Shown one piece after another: positions 46,657 through 57,800 of a stretch of 64,000 nucleotides of DNA (positions within the stretch are counted from its first letter, which is position 1; each line of letters opens with the position of its first letter). The stretch comes from Triangularia verruculosa (lineage: Eukaryota; Ascomycota; Sordariomycetes; Sordariales; Podosporaceae): the NCBI GenBank assembly GCA_033296885.1, contig MU863922.1, positions 1-64,000 of the forward strand, in the 5' to 3' direction. A program made the translations under genes and the position numbers. The notes below the pieces were generated by a model. It had not been told where the DNA came from, did not search any database, and saw only the letters and a list, made by a program, of their open reading frames with translations.

Positions 46657-47549
46657 CTACCGCTTTGCAGACAAGAATTCAGCATACTGATAGCGCTGAA
46701 CGTTACGAGGCCACAATACAGGGCATTCTCATATGCTAACTTCATATCCCTGATGCTGTTAGAGCCATTGGTTCTCGGTTTTCCATAGCAGCCAGAGCCT
46801 TGGGCCGGGCCGGCAGATGTCCCCTGTCCCGAGAAGCCAATATTTGGGGAAAGCTCAAATATCCTGAGAGAACCGACGTTTTCAAACACACATGGCTTGC
46901 ATTTGCGGCGAAGCTTTTTCGTGTCCAGTATGTTGGGACAACTGCCCCAATCAGGCTGTCCATGGTAAGCGCCAGCCGCCACAGGCGACCAATCGACGCG
47001 ACCTGGAGCCTCGCTGCAGATTCGACGATGTAGTGTCCCTTACAGAAGAAAACCGGATTTGAGATTAAATTGCTCTTTGGGACGTATGGCAAGATTGCTC
47101 AATGCAGAAGATCGCAGCAGAATAGAAATGGAGGCTGAAGATGCTGCATACGCCTCATTACACGTCATGTGTTCTGGTGGTCCCTATTACCGCCCGCTAG
47201 CCGACCGCGGTTGCTGCACACCATCTTCAAGTCAGAATGGAAGGGGAAGAAAAAAAGGTTCTTTCAGGAGTGGGTAGGCCGCGGGAGCGGGCTGCGATGC
47301 ACCCTACAAAACTACCTACCTAGCTTTTGGGAGGGAGCCTCTAGGTGACTTTGATATAAGAGGGCCACAAAGCCCAGACCTTGAACATCTATACCTCAGA
47401 GCATAGGTGCTTTCTCTTAGAACATCATTGCCAAAGAACAGTCTCTCCAGCCCGAGCCATTCTTCATCGGTGTCCTGATATCCTTGACACGCACATCAAG
47501 TTCACCGCCAGAATTGCCTCTCTTGCCATCAAGCCCGGGGGTGGCCGCA
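46657..47549. other. Intergenic region, no gene seen
   Basis: About 0.9 kb between repeat array A and the next gene. Only short frames without features are present. The right part is the promoter of the gene at 47550. Confidence 0.5.
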
Positions 47550-49016
47550 ATGTCTAGTAGCGATAGAATGGTTGGTGATATTGCTCAAAACTACGACATA
47601 CTGTTCTAACAAACTCGCAGGCAACCGACAGGACCTTGACGCATGTCTCAACTTCAACTTCAACCGCAGAAGGCCATACTAGCCTTGAGATGAACATGCC
47701 CGACCAGTCGACTGGAAGAGGGTCGTGGCTGTCAGGGCCCATTTCTTCGGCTCCTCTCCCGCTGTCTGCACCTGTCACGCCGCCTCCAGAATTGGAGCAT
47801 GAAACCGACAACCAGGCAATGAGCGGTATCGGCTGTCTTTTCCCGCGCATGCTTCCTTCCAGACCATCATCCTTGACTGTTGGGAGTGAAAGCAACAGAG
47901 AAGCCCCCAGCACCCCCAGCCATGCATCTGATGTCAATAGTGAAAACGAGTTGGATGAAGCCAAGCCTATCAGAGATGACCTCCTCGAAACACCTCGAAC
48001 AGTAACCACTTTCCAAACACCTACACTGGCAGTCCCGATGATTGGCACCCAATTTGGTCAAATGCCTCCATTGACGCCTGATGAGACTCCAACTCGTGCG
48101 GCCAACAAACGAGCCCCCAGTCCCCCCTCAGCTCCCCGTCCTAAGAGGGCGAGACACACCGCCATTGACGATTCGGAGGACGAAGGGTATTCTGAGGCTC
48201 AATATCAGGAGCCAACGGCTGGCCCACCACTCCAGCATATTCAACAGCTCACCATTGACCTGGCAGGCACTGCCGGTCTTGCCATTAACCCTAGCCATAA
48301 CGCAGCTTCGGAATCTGGTAAGTGAACAAGAACCGAGTAAGAGACAAACATAGAGCTGACGCCTCAAAAAGACACTGATGCCTAAGCTGTACTACAGATT
48401 GAACCACATAACTCTGACCAAGCCATGCCAGAGCACTACTCTGCGTATCGATATTTTGCCCTTGCCATAGAGTGGTTTACCGAGGAAGAAATCCTCGAAC
48501 AATTATCGGTAATGCTAGACGTATACCGGGCCTTCCATCTTGACCCAGACATGGCCGAAGAGCCAAGAGCTCGGGACCAGGGCGCCGCAAACAAGGCTCG
48601 ACAGACTTTCGAGGCGATCTTTCAACACCAGCTCAGGTCGGATGACGACAAGGCGTTCCTGCTTGAGGAGGAGGAGGAAGATGTCTTGAACGTCTTTGCA
48701 ACCTGGATTCGAGAGATGAAGATGGCCTCAGATGAGTGCTGTGAAGCTTTTGAGGACGTGCCCGGTTGCGTGCAACGGTTTGCTGAATTGTCGGCGGCCC
48801 CTTTCATCCGGCGGCTTGTGTGAGTGTGTCTGCCTCTTGACCATGGCCAAGCACCCTCACTAATAGTCCTTCAGTCTGTTTGGTGAGCCCATGGATATCG
48901 ACCTGGTTGTCGATAACCTCCAGGTAGCTGTGCTGCCAGCTTATCAAGACGATGGCACGATTGAGTGGGAGTTCGAGATGTTTTCTCATGAGTTTGAGCA
49001 GCTCAGCATCAACTAG
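47550..49016 (+). CDS. Unknown nuclear-type protein, four exons
   Basis: My model is 47550-47570, 47621-48317, 48387-48819 and 48875-49016, giving 430 residues. The first exon has seven codons (MSSSDRM). The N-terminal half is Ser/Thr/Pro-rich with a basic nuclear-localisation-like patch (PRPKRARH). The C-terminal half is helical and acidic: HYSAYRYFALAIEWFTEEEI, LLEEEEEDVLNVFATWI, then FGEPMDIDLVVDNL. No known domain is recognised. The second intron has a perfect GTAAGT donor, but the only frame-preserving acceptor seen is AAG at 48384-48386; the better-looking TACAG at 48395-48397 would shift the frame. This point is unresolved. Confidence 0.62.
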
Positions 49017-49866
49017 CCGAGTGACGATGGTACGCCAAGACCGATAATGATGACATGAGGGGTTCAGAGGGGTTGGATCGAGATTGACTGAGCAATGCCT
49101 GGAGCATTTACATTTCCTAGTGCGTAGTCGCAATTGTTGATGCCTGAATCGAGTATTTCTGTGGAATAGTCAGTATGAATTTATGATCCTTTCGTTCTGA
49201 CATTGGTCGGTCGACATGAGATGTGGTTGAAACAGTTGCGGTGTTTGCAAATTGGATGCCAGCTTGCATCGGAATGGTCAGAGCTTCTGCTGGCAATGCT
49301 CCGGGATTACCCGGCACGTCCTGGATAAAATAACTGGCACTGCAAAGTGGGCATACAACATTGAAAGATGATCAAAAGGCCTTGAAAGATAATCAAAAGG
49401 CCTTGAAAGATAATTAAAAGGCTTTAAAAGATAGTTGAAAGGCCTAATATGAGGGAAACAGCCCCCGAGCTTTGGCGTACGAGGAGGCAGCCACCAGCGA
49501 GGGGAACTTCCATGAGACGATAGCGAAGGTCCGAATGGATGTCGCCGCCAGTACCACATGCCCGTCTTTGTAGTTGTGAGAAGCAGAAGGGCAGCTCGAG
49601 CCAGCTCACGTTTTTGAAGATGCCGGGTGGGGAACTCGGGAGACTTGGGTGAGCAAAATTCTCTCGCAGCGGTGATTGGCTGGCCCGGAGCTTGCGACCC
49701 ACTTTGTGCTGGGAACCAAGGCCAACCAGCCCTTCTCGACAATTTTCCTCACGCCGGCTCTCCAATCTTCCATCAACCTCTACGTCCAAATCTCCCCCTC
49801 CACGCAATTGCAACCCGCTTGCAATTGTTTTTCCTATTTTGAAGAGGCCCCATATACCTCGTCAGG
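49017..49866. other. Intergenic region with minisatellite array B
   Basis: About 0.85 kb. It holds the short repeat array at 49366-49446 and the ATP synthase promoter, which contains pyrimidine-rich stretches close to the start. No gene is seen. Confidence 0.55.
49366..49446. repeat. 21-bp minisatellite array B
   Basis: About four units of the same family as arrays A and C (AAGGCCTTGAAAGATAATCAA type), same orientation. Confidence 0.88.
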
Positions 49867-52097
49867 ATGTTCCGGAACGCCCTCAGACAGAGCACGCGCG
49901 CCGTGGGCGCTCTCTCTGCCACCAGCAGAGTCGCTGTGGTTAGTAGCACACTTCACACCCTCTCCGCCCGGCCGACCCGAACCCAATTCCATCCTCGACG
50001 TCCCGAATCAATCTCAATGTCCCCGGCGAGCTTATCCGAGAGCTTCATGGAGCCTTTTCATCATGTCGACTGGGCATTGGGAGTGATGCGCGATGGGCAA
50101 TTGGGACCTACACAATTATGCTCACTGTTTCTGCGCCCCTCTCGGTCTTCGGTTGGCTAACTGGTCCGTCCACAGCGAAATGCCGCACCCGTCGCCATCC
50201 AGGCCCGCACCTTCGCCGAGGCCAAGGCCTCCCCAACTGAGGTCTCTTCCATCCTCGAGCAGAGAATCCGCGGTGTCCAGGAGGAGTCCAACCTCGCCGA
50301 GACTGGTCGTGTCCTCTCCGTCGGGTACGTTTTCTTAAAAAAATACATGAGGGGCTTGGCGGCATGGCTGGGAGGAGGGCCGAAGCAACAACGAAGCTCG
50401 TGTTACGGCCGAACCTTGGAACCGCAAACAGCGCCCAAAACATAATATGGAACTATAGAGACTGACCTGACCTCCTGCATAGTGATGGTATCGCCCGTGT
50501 GCACGGCATGGCCAATGTCCAGGCTGAGGAGCTTGTCGAGTACGTTGAGAAAACCTTGATCCGTTCATTCTGATGTCCGGATGATGTCGAACTAACACCC
50601 CTGCTAGGTTCGCCTCTGGCGTCAAGGGCATGTGCATGAACTTGGAGGCCGGCCAGGTCGGTGTTGTGCTTTTCGGTTCTGATCGTCTTGTCAAGGAGGG
50701 TGAGACCGTCAAGCGTACCGGTGAAATTGTCGACGTTCCCGTCGGCCCTGAGCTTCTCGGCCGTGTCGTCGATGCTCTCGGTAACCCCATCGATGGCAAG
50801 GGCCCCATCAACACCAAGGAGAAGCGTCGTGCCCAGCTCAAGGCCCCCGGCATTCTTCCCCGCAAGTCCGTCAACCAGCCCGTGCAGACCGGTCTCAAGT
50901 GCATTGACGCCATGGTTCCCATTGGTCGTGGTCAGCGTGAGTTGATCATTGGTGATCGTCAGACCGGCAAAACTGCCGTCGGTCTCGATGCCATGCTCAA
51001 CCAGAAGCGGTGGAACAACGGCAACGACGAGACCAAGAAGCTTTACTGCATCTACGTCGCCGTCGGCCAGAAGCGCTCCACTGTTGCCCAGCTCGTCAAA
51101 ACCCTCGAGGAGAACGACGCCATGAAGTACTCCATCGTCGTCGCCGCCACCGCCTCCGAGGCCGGTAAGATATCATTCCCCCCCTTCGCCTCACTCTTCA
51201 TCCAACTCTAACCACGGGAAATTCCAGCTCCTTTACAATATTTGGCGCCCTTCACGGGCGCTTCTATTGGCGAGTGGTTCCGTGACAACGGCAAACACTC
51301 CCTTGTCATCTTCGACGATCTGTCCAAGCAGGCCGTCGCCTACCGCCAGATGTCCCTCCTCCTCCGCCGTCCCCCCGGACGTGAGGCTTACCCCGGTGAC
51401 GTCTTCTACCTCCACTCTCGTCTTCTCGAGCGTGCCGCCAAGATGAACGATCAGCACGGTGGTGGTTCCATGACTGCCCTTCCCGTCATTGAGACCCAGG
51501 GTGGTGATGTGTCTGCCTACATTCCCACCAACGTCATTTCCATCACTGACGGTCAGATCTTCTTGGAGGCTGAGCTTTTCTACAAGGGTATCCGCCCCGC
51601 CATCAACGTCGGTCTTTCCGTCTCTCGTGTCGGTTCCGCTGCCCAGCTCAAGGCCATGAAGCAAGTCGCCGGTTCGCTCAAGCTCTTCTTGGCCCAGTAC
51701 CGTGAGGTTGCTGCCTTCGCCCAGTTCGGTTCCGATCTTGACGCCGCCACCAAGCAGACCCTCAACCGTGGTGAACGTGTAGGTTTATTCGATTCCTGAA
51801 ATTTGGATACAGCTCACTAACACAAATCTGCAGTTGACCGAGCTCCTCAAGCAGAAGCAGTACTCCCCCATGGCCGTCAACGAGATGGTTCCCCTCATCT
51901 TCGCCGGTGTCAACGGTTTCCTCGACACCGTCCCCGTCGACAAGATTCTCCAGTGGGAGGCTGACTTCCTCGCTCACCTCAAGTCCAACGAGGCTGACCT
52001 CCTCGCCACCATTGAGAAGGAGGGTGCCATCAGCAAGGAGCTCGAGGGCAGACTCAAGGAGGTCATCACCTCCTTCACCAAGGGCTTCCTCGGTTAA
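49867..52097 (+). CDS. atp1: Mitochondrial F1F0-ATP synthase subunit alpha
   Basis: Six exons, 49867-49938, 50176-50324, 50483-50539, 50608-51164, 51228-51778 and 51834-52097, total 1650 nt, giving 549 residues, the usual fungal length. The first exon and part of the second encode a basic, Arg/Ala/Ser-rich mitochondrial presequence (MFRNALRQSTRAVGALSATS). The P-loop reads GDRQTGKT; other landmarks are VDALGNPIDGKGP, AIGEWF-type ASIGEWFRDNGKH, and LLLRRPPGREAYPGD. The protein forms the alpha3beta3 head that makes ATP from ADP and phosphate in the matrix; catalytic sites lie mainly on beta. Exon codons are strongly biased to C endings, as expected for high expression. Confidence 0.97.
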
Positions 52098-53346
52098 ATG
52101 CACATAATATAAAACGTTACGTCGCGGAGTTCCTGGGGCCGTCAGTGTGGGGAAGGAGGGGGGTGTCTATACCGCCGAGTCCATGTGTTTCTAGAGCAGG
52201 TGTTCCGTCTCAAAGGGTGCTTGACTGAGAAGAGGACCCGTGAGGAGGGGAGATTTTCCCCGGTGAAAACCATTGTAAAATAGAGCGTGAAGACTCAATC
52301 AAGCACTCGATTCCTTTTGTCATTGAATATGATACACGAAAATCATCCCCACCTTGTCTATCTCAGATGTGTGCAGTCATGTTAAAACTTAGCTGATAGG
52401 CCTTAAGACATAGTTAGTAGGCCTTAAAAGATAGTTGATACACCTTAAAATAGTCAATAGGTCTTAAAAGACAGTTGATACGTCTTAAAACATAGTTAAT
52501 AGGTCTCAAAACATAGCTAATATACCTTAAAAGATAGTCAATAGGTCTTAAAAGATAGTCAATAGGCCTTAAAACATAGTCAATAAGCCTTAAAACATAG
52601 TTAATATGTGTTAAAAGATAGTTTATATGCCTTAAAACATAGTGAATATGTATTAAAAGATAATTAATAGATCTTAAAATATAGCTGCGAGGCCTTAAAA
52701 GATAGTGAATAGGTTTTAAAATATAGTTGAGAGACCTTAAAACATAGTTAATAGGCCTTGAAAGATAGTCGATAGGCCTTAAAAGTATCGAGGACGCCTT
52801 GAAAGTATCTTTTAAGGTGTTAGAAGATAGTTGATAGGCCTTTTCTACTATATTCAAGGCCTTTTTAAAGCCTATCAACCTTCTTTAAGGCCAATATACT
52901 ATCTTTCAATGTACTTTTCATGTCCAGGGCAGGACGTGGCAGTTTGCTTCTTTAATATTGGTCGTTTTGTGCTTCGATGATGATTGTGTTGTGGGCCACG
53001 CTGCGGGAGCTAGTGGAGGGGTTCGGATGGTTTTTGGTGACATCATGACGGCCACTTGGCGAGTAACGCCAACTTACACCAGAACTCACAGAACTCACAG
53101 TACTCAAGCTATGCCAATACGATTTCTCTACCAATTTAGCTGCTTCAAGTACTTGCTATCCCGACTAGAACAAAGCTGATTCGAGGCTGCGCACACTTAT
53201 TCTTGATTCATCACCAGCTCCAATTTCAGGGAGGTAAGCTCTGGCCATCATTGCCCCTCGTCCCATCTTATACCATCCCAATTCAAGTTGGTATAATCAT
53301 AGCTTCTTCTTAGCTGACATGGGTGTTTGTTGTAAAAGCAGCAGAG
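52098..53346. other. Intergenic region with minisatellite array C
   Basis: About 1.25 kb. The ATP synthase 3' UTR comes first, then the repeat array with an inverted tail, then the promoter of the NAD(P)H-hydrate dehydratase gene. No gene is seen. Confidence 0.55.
52383..52906. repeat. 21-bp minisatellite array C with inverted tail
   Basis: More than twenty tandem units near TAGGCCTTAAAAGATAGTTGA run to about 52,843, ending in the 64-nt module (52777-52840) shared with array A. From about 52,842 to 52,906 the same units continue in the opposite orientation (for example TTCTTTAAGGCC and ACTATCTTTCAA), so the end can fold back. The minus strand is open for 154 codons only because 21 is a multiple of three. 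Confidence 0.92.
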
Positions 53347-54891
53347 ATGCCCCACGATAGCAACAGCGGCAGCAACCCCAACAGCGAGGCCAACATGTCT
53401 TCAGCTACTAGGGAGATTCTTGGCCGAGTGAGGCAGTTGATTCCACCCATGCTGGAAAGGTTTCACAAGGGTGAGTGAACCATGGCCGCTATCAATATCG
53501 TCTTTCCCCTTGCATAATCGTGTGTTCCCCAGGTTGGGCGTTATCTGTCTATATGTCTGTCTTACACTTGTTGTCATGTGGTGATAGGCAGGGAGAGGGA
53601 GATAGCGAGGGGTAAAGGAGAGAAGAAGATAGACTGATGAGACCTCGTCTTGACGAATACAGGGCAGTTGGGTAGGGTAGCTGTGATCGGCGGGAGTGAG
53701 GATTATACAGGGGCACCATACTTCTCTGCCATGGCGAGCGCGAGGTTGGGGTGTGATCTGGTAAGTTTCCTTCTCCGTCTATCTTTCCACTTACCCCAGG
53801 ATCTTCAACGCCTTCATCAGCCAAAGTCTCACTTCTCTAGGCAGGAAGGCGATGCCATCAGATTTTCAGCACCCCTAGGGCACCATGTTAACCATCTCAT
53901 TGTAAATAGTCCCACGTCATCTGCACTCCCACCGCCGCAACGGTAATCAAAACCTACTCCCCTAATCTCATGGTCCACCCCCTTATGCGCTCCCTCCCTT
54001 CCTCCCCAGCCAAACCCGCCGGCGAGGACAAATGTGACGACGGCAACCACAAACACGATACCGATCCAAAGGAGATCGCTAACCGCATTATCCCCATGCT
54101 CTCTCGCCTCCACGTTCTAGTGATTGGCCCCGGCCTCGGCCGCGACCCTCTCATGCAGAAGACGGTAGCCTTCGTCATCAAAGCCGCCCGCGAGCAAAAC
54201 ATGCCCATGGTTCTTGATGCCGATGCCCTACTTCTGATCTGTGAAGACCCCGACTTGGTGCGCGGTTACAAGCAGGCTATTCTCACCCCCAATGTGGTAG
54301 AGTTTGAAAGACTAGCAAAGGCGCTGAAAATCGAGCAGGAAGTGGCAAACGAGGGGAGTGAAACAGAGAGAGTCGAGAGGCTGGCAAGGGAGCTGGGCGG
54401 CGTGATGGTTGTCCAAAAGGGAGGAAAGGATCACCTGAGCAATGGTACTGTGACGTACACAGTTGACCTACAGGGTGGGAGGAAGAGAAGTGGTGGTCAG
54501 GGTGATACGCTGACCGGGAGTATCGCCACTTTCCTCGGGTGGAGGAAGGCGTATCATGATGGGTTGTGGGACGTGAAGAATAAGTTCAAGGAGGAGGAAA
54601 CGGTAGGACTGGCGGTCTTTGGAGGAAGTGCGATTACAAGGGTGAGTTCATTGTTCTTTTGGTTCCTGGTTGCCGGAATCTCTTCAACATCGACAGCATA
54701 CTTGCTCTCCTGCAATATTCTTCTGTGACCATACATGAAAAGCTGACCAAAATGTCCCCCAACAGGAATGCTCCCGTCTCGCCTTCGCCAAAAAAGGCCG
54801 CAGCCTCCAGGCCAGCGACCTCACCGACGAGGTGCATACCGCTTTTCTGAACATTTTCGGCGAGGTGGATGAAGATGTTTCCAAGCTCTAA
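53347..54891 (+). CDS. ATP/ADP-dependent NAD(P)H-hydrate dehydratase
   Basis: Four exons, 53347-53470, 53663-53760, 53910-54641 and 54766-54891, give 359 residues. The sequence opens with a disordered Ser/Asn segment, then enters the ribokinase-like fold of the NAXD/CARKD family: GRVAVIGGSEDYTGAPYFSA, VLVIGPGLGRDPL, MVLDADALLLIC, ILTPNVVEFERLAK, VVQKGGKDHL and the ATP/catalytic GGQGDTLTGSIATFLGW. The enzyme repairs hydrated NADH and NADPH. Introns are longer than usual for the window (192, 149 and 124 nt). A second in-frame ATG at 53395 could be the start. The third exon runs from C-rich to G-rich on the coding strand. Confidence 0.92.
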
Positions 54892-57800
54892 TTTTCACTT
54901 TCCTCTCTCCGAGTTCTTTCCCTCCCCTTTCAACTCTGCCTACTCCCTTTACCGGCAGCATGTATGCACAATATCTGCGCGTTCGGACGGCCCCTCGCAT
55001 CCCGCATATGTACCACCCGCGGGTATCCCGCTCTCTTGCACACGAAAGGGATGCGAGGCAGTAAAAACGGGGGGAGGTTTTATGTAGGATGCCGTCCGGG
55101 CGATCATTCACATTTTCAGGGACCAGAGATAAAAAAAAGGGTGCCATGATGTGGTATCGTCGTTGTACGGTTGGATGGGGAAGGAGGGCGTTTTGTGCCC
55201 TTTCTGGGCGATAACAACTATCTATCGAAATAGAGAGAAAGATCGGCAATCAATATCTAACGGCTTGTGGAAACGTAAAAGAATAACATGGCGCAGCGTG
55301 AAACATTTCCGAAGAAAAGAAAGGATGTGTCTAGCTGTATCCGTATGTTTCTGTGCCCCTTTTCGACATGATAAACGGGAAGTAGTCAATGTCATCCAGG
55401 CGGCCGGATGTTGTGGTAGAAACTGCAAAATCAAGGGCAAAAGTTCATGAATCGGGACACGATGTGGAATATATCGTTACCCAGCAAGAACGCTTTGACT
55501 ATTCGATAATGTCACTCAGACGCTTACCTAGCCTCGCCTATATTTCTAAGAAGGAAACATCCGAGATCGGGATGATTCCGACATGTAAGATCTCCCCTCC
55601 TCTCCCGCTGGCCGGTCAGTGGGCAGCCCGCCTACCCCCGAGTTTTCCAGCGTCAAGGGGGTTCGTAGGGGTTGGACATGCGGGCGGCTCCTCTCTCGGG
55701 AGGCGACATACTGTACATTATCTTACCTTGCATTTTTTTGGCCTCCTGCCTCCCTGCCTGTTCTCTCGGCCGTGACTTGCCGATTGCCGCCGTTTCCGCT
55801 GCTGGGACCGGAGATGCTTGCAACAATATGTCGGTAATGTACGTATGTGCGCGAAAAAATCTCGCAATGTGCATCCTCATCATTGGACATGCAAGCATGA
55901 CATTAAACTGGCTAGGACCCCTCTGTGTGGAAGTGACGATGCAGGTCTAGGACAGCTGGAGAGAAGCGCGAAGCTGCTTGAGATTTCCGGATCCTCGCTG
56001 TGCGCAGACTTCCGCTAGCAGCCAACCGCGCGTGACAGTGTCTTGTCCGCTTTATACTGTGGGTGATGCTTCGGTTGTTCTAACAGCAGACTCTGATGTC
56101 AATGAACCATGAAATATTAATAGGTCTGAAGGGGTTTCTCCCTGCCTTTACTTAGTTCTTACAGTCTCCCTTCCAAATCTGACATATCACTTCCTCAAGC
56201 CCCGCTCCTATTGCAGCAAAAGACCAGGCTATTGAGCAGCTTAAAGGCCATTGGCTTGGGGTTAGCATCTAGCTTCCGCGGTTGGTAAGGACCCCCACTG
56301 GCCAGACCATGTACCGAAGCTGGAGGCAGGATGTGCATCCAGAATCTTGACAGTTTGTGGCCTCACGTACACGGCATCAGCATTACATCCCGCTCTCCGC
56401 AAGCTTCACAGGGCACGAGGCTACACAATGTCACACTAGACGCAGCAGCAGCGGCCTATACCGGTATTGGCAAAGGGGAATCCTCGCACTGCCTTGGTTT
56501 TTGTTGCAGCTGGAAACACATCAGGGACCGGTGTATCACCTCTTCCCCAAACTCCCAGCCACGGTTTTGCTCGAGGTTTCCAGACCCGAAAGAGCTGTCT
56601 CGGACCAAGCTATGACGCTGGGAATACCGTGAACCCGGCTGCTCGCCTCCGTTCCCAGCCAATCGCTCGGTCAGAGGTGAAGAAAAAGCAAAAAGCCAGG
56701 TCGCCGAGGTGCCGTAGCGTCGGGTCAAAGACGAAAATGTCTACCAGTGCACAGTGAGAGAACACACATAGCCCGGGACGCTTTCTCTGCTAGGATTGGA
56801 GAGAGTCGCTGGGAACCATCCGCATCCCACACTGCGTGGTTGCGCAACCCTGGCTGCGGGTATCCGGTGTCAACCAAGTCTGTCTCTTTCCTCCTGTTGT
56901 CATGCCATCAATCTCGAATACGGTGATGTGATAACCACAAGACTGGGGCTGAGAAAACGGCCCCTGGTGCGCCCATAGAATAGAAAGCCGAGTGCCTCGG
57001 AACTGAGGTAGGGTTCTCTCCGATCAGACGCTTCTCAATATCCCACCATTCAAAGAGCCACCAAAAATGCTTCGGCAGAGCGACGGGAGTTGATGCTGGC
57101 CTCTTGACTTCAATACTGTTCCTTGCTCGCTGTTTCCAAAGAGGTGGTGATCGACAATGCATGGCAGCAAGGCTGGTGCTAATGTAGGTCTTTCAACGCC
57201 ATTTCTCCCCGCTCCAATCATCCCTTTGCTATCATCACTTGCCAGATCTGAGGAGGGCCATAGTTGGCCCTTGGCTCCTGCATCTGTCATAAGCTTTGTG
57301 CTTTTTGACAGCAGCTCCCAGCTGGGGGTTTCCTGGTCATGAGGATTGATCTCCAGGGTCCCAATCCAAAAATCCCCGATCACGATGGCTACCCACAACA
57401 TCGCAAGCCTAGATCTGGTTAATTGCTTGTGATCCTCGTGAGTGGGCGAAACGGCATGCTATTGTATGTACAAACAATATACTTAAATCTGTACCAGACG
57501 CAGTTTTCTTCTTCTTCCCCTCCATATGCATTTCTACAAGGTGGCCACACATGTGGTTGGAAATCACAATCCGCGCGTCGGGTCAGACCCCGAGCAGCAG
57601 CTTAGCCCGCGTGCTGCTGCAACTTCCCTTTCGAGGCGGTAGGTGTCGGATATCAAGAGATTCAAGACAGGTACCTAGGTACCTTACACACTGGACTCCC
57701 CATGGTCACCTACTCGCGGCCGTAACCAGCAGACCATCTGCAGGCGGCACTCAACCTCTAGAAACCCGCTCACCGCATCACGCAAGAGGGCGGAAGGTCA

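Noticed and set aside
52414..52878. A 154-codon minus-strand frame of seven-residue repeats
   Set aside because: It is the 21-bp minisatellite read in frame; the AT-rich noncoding repeat explains it.
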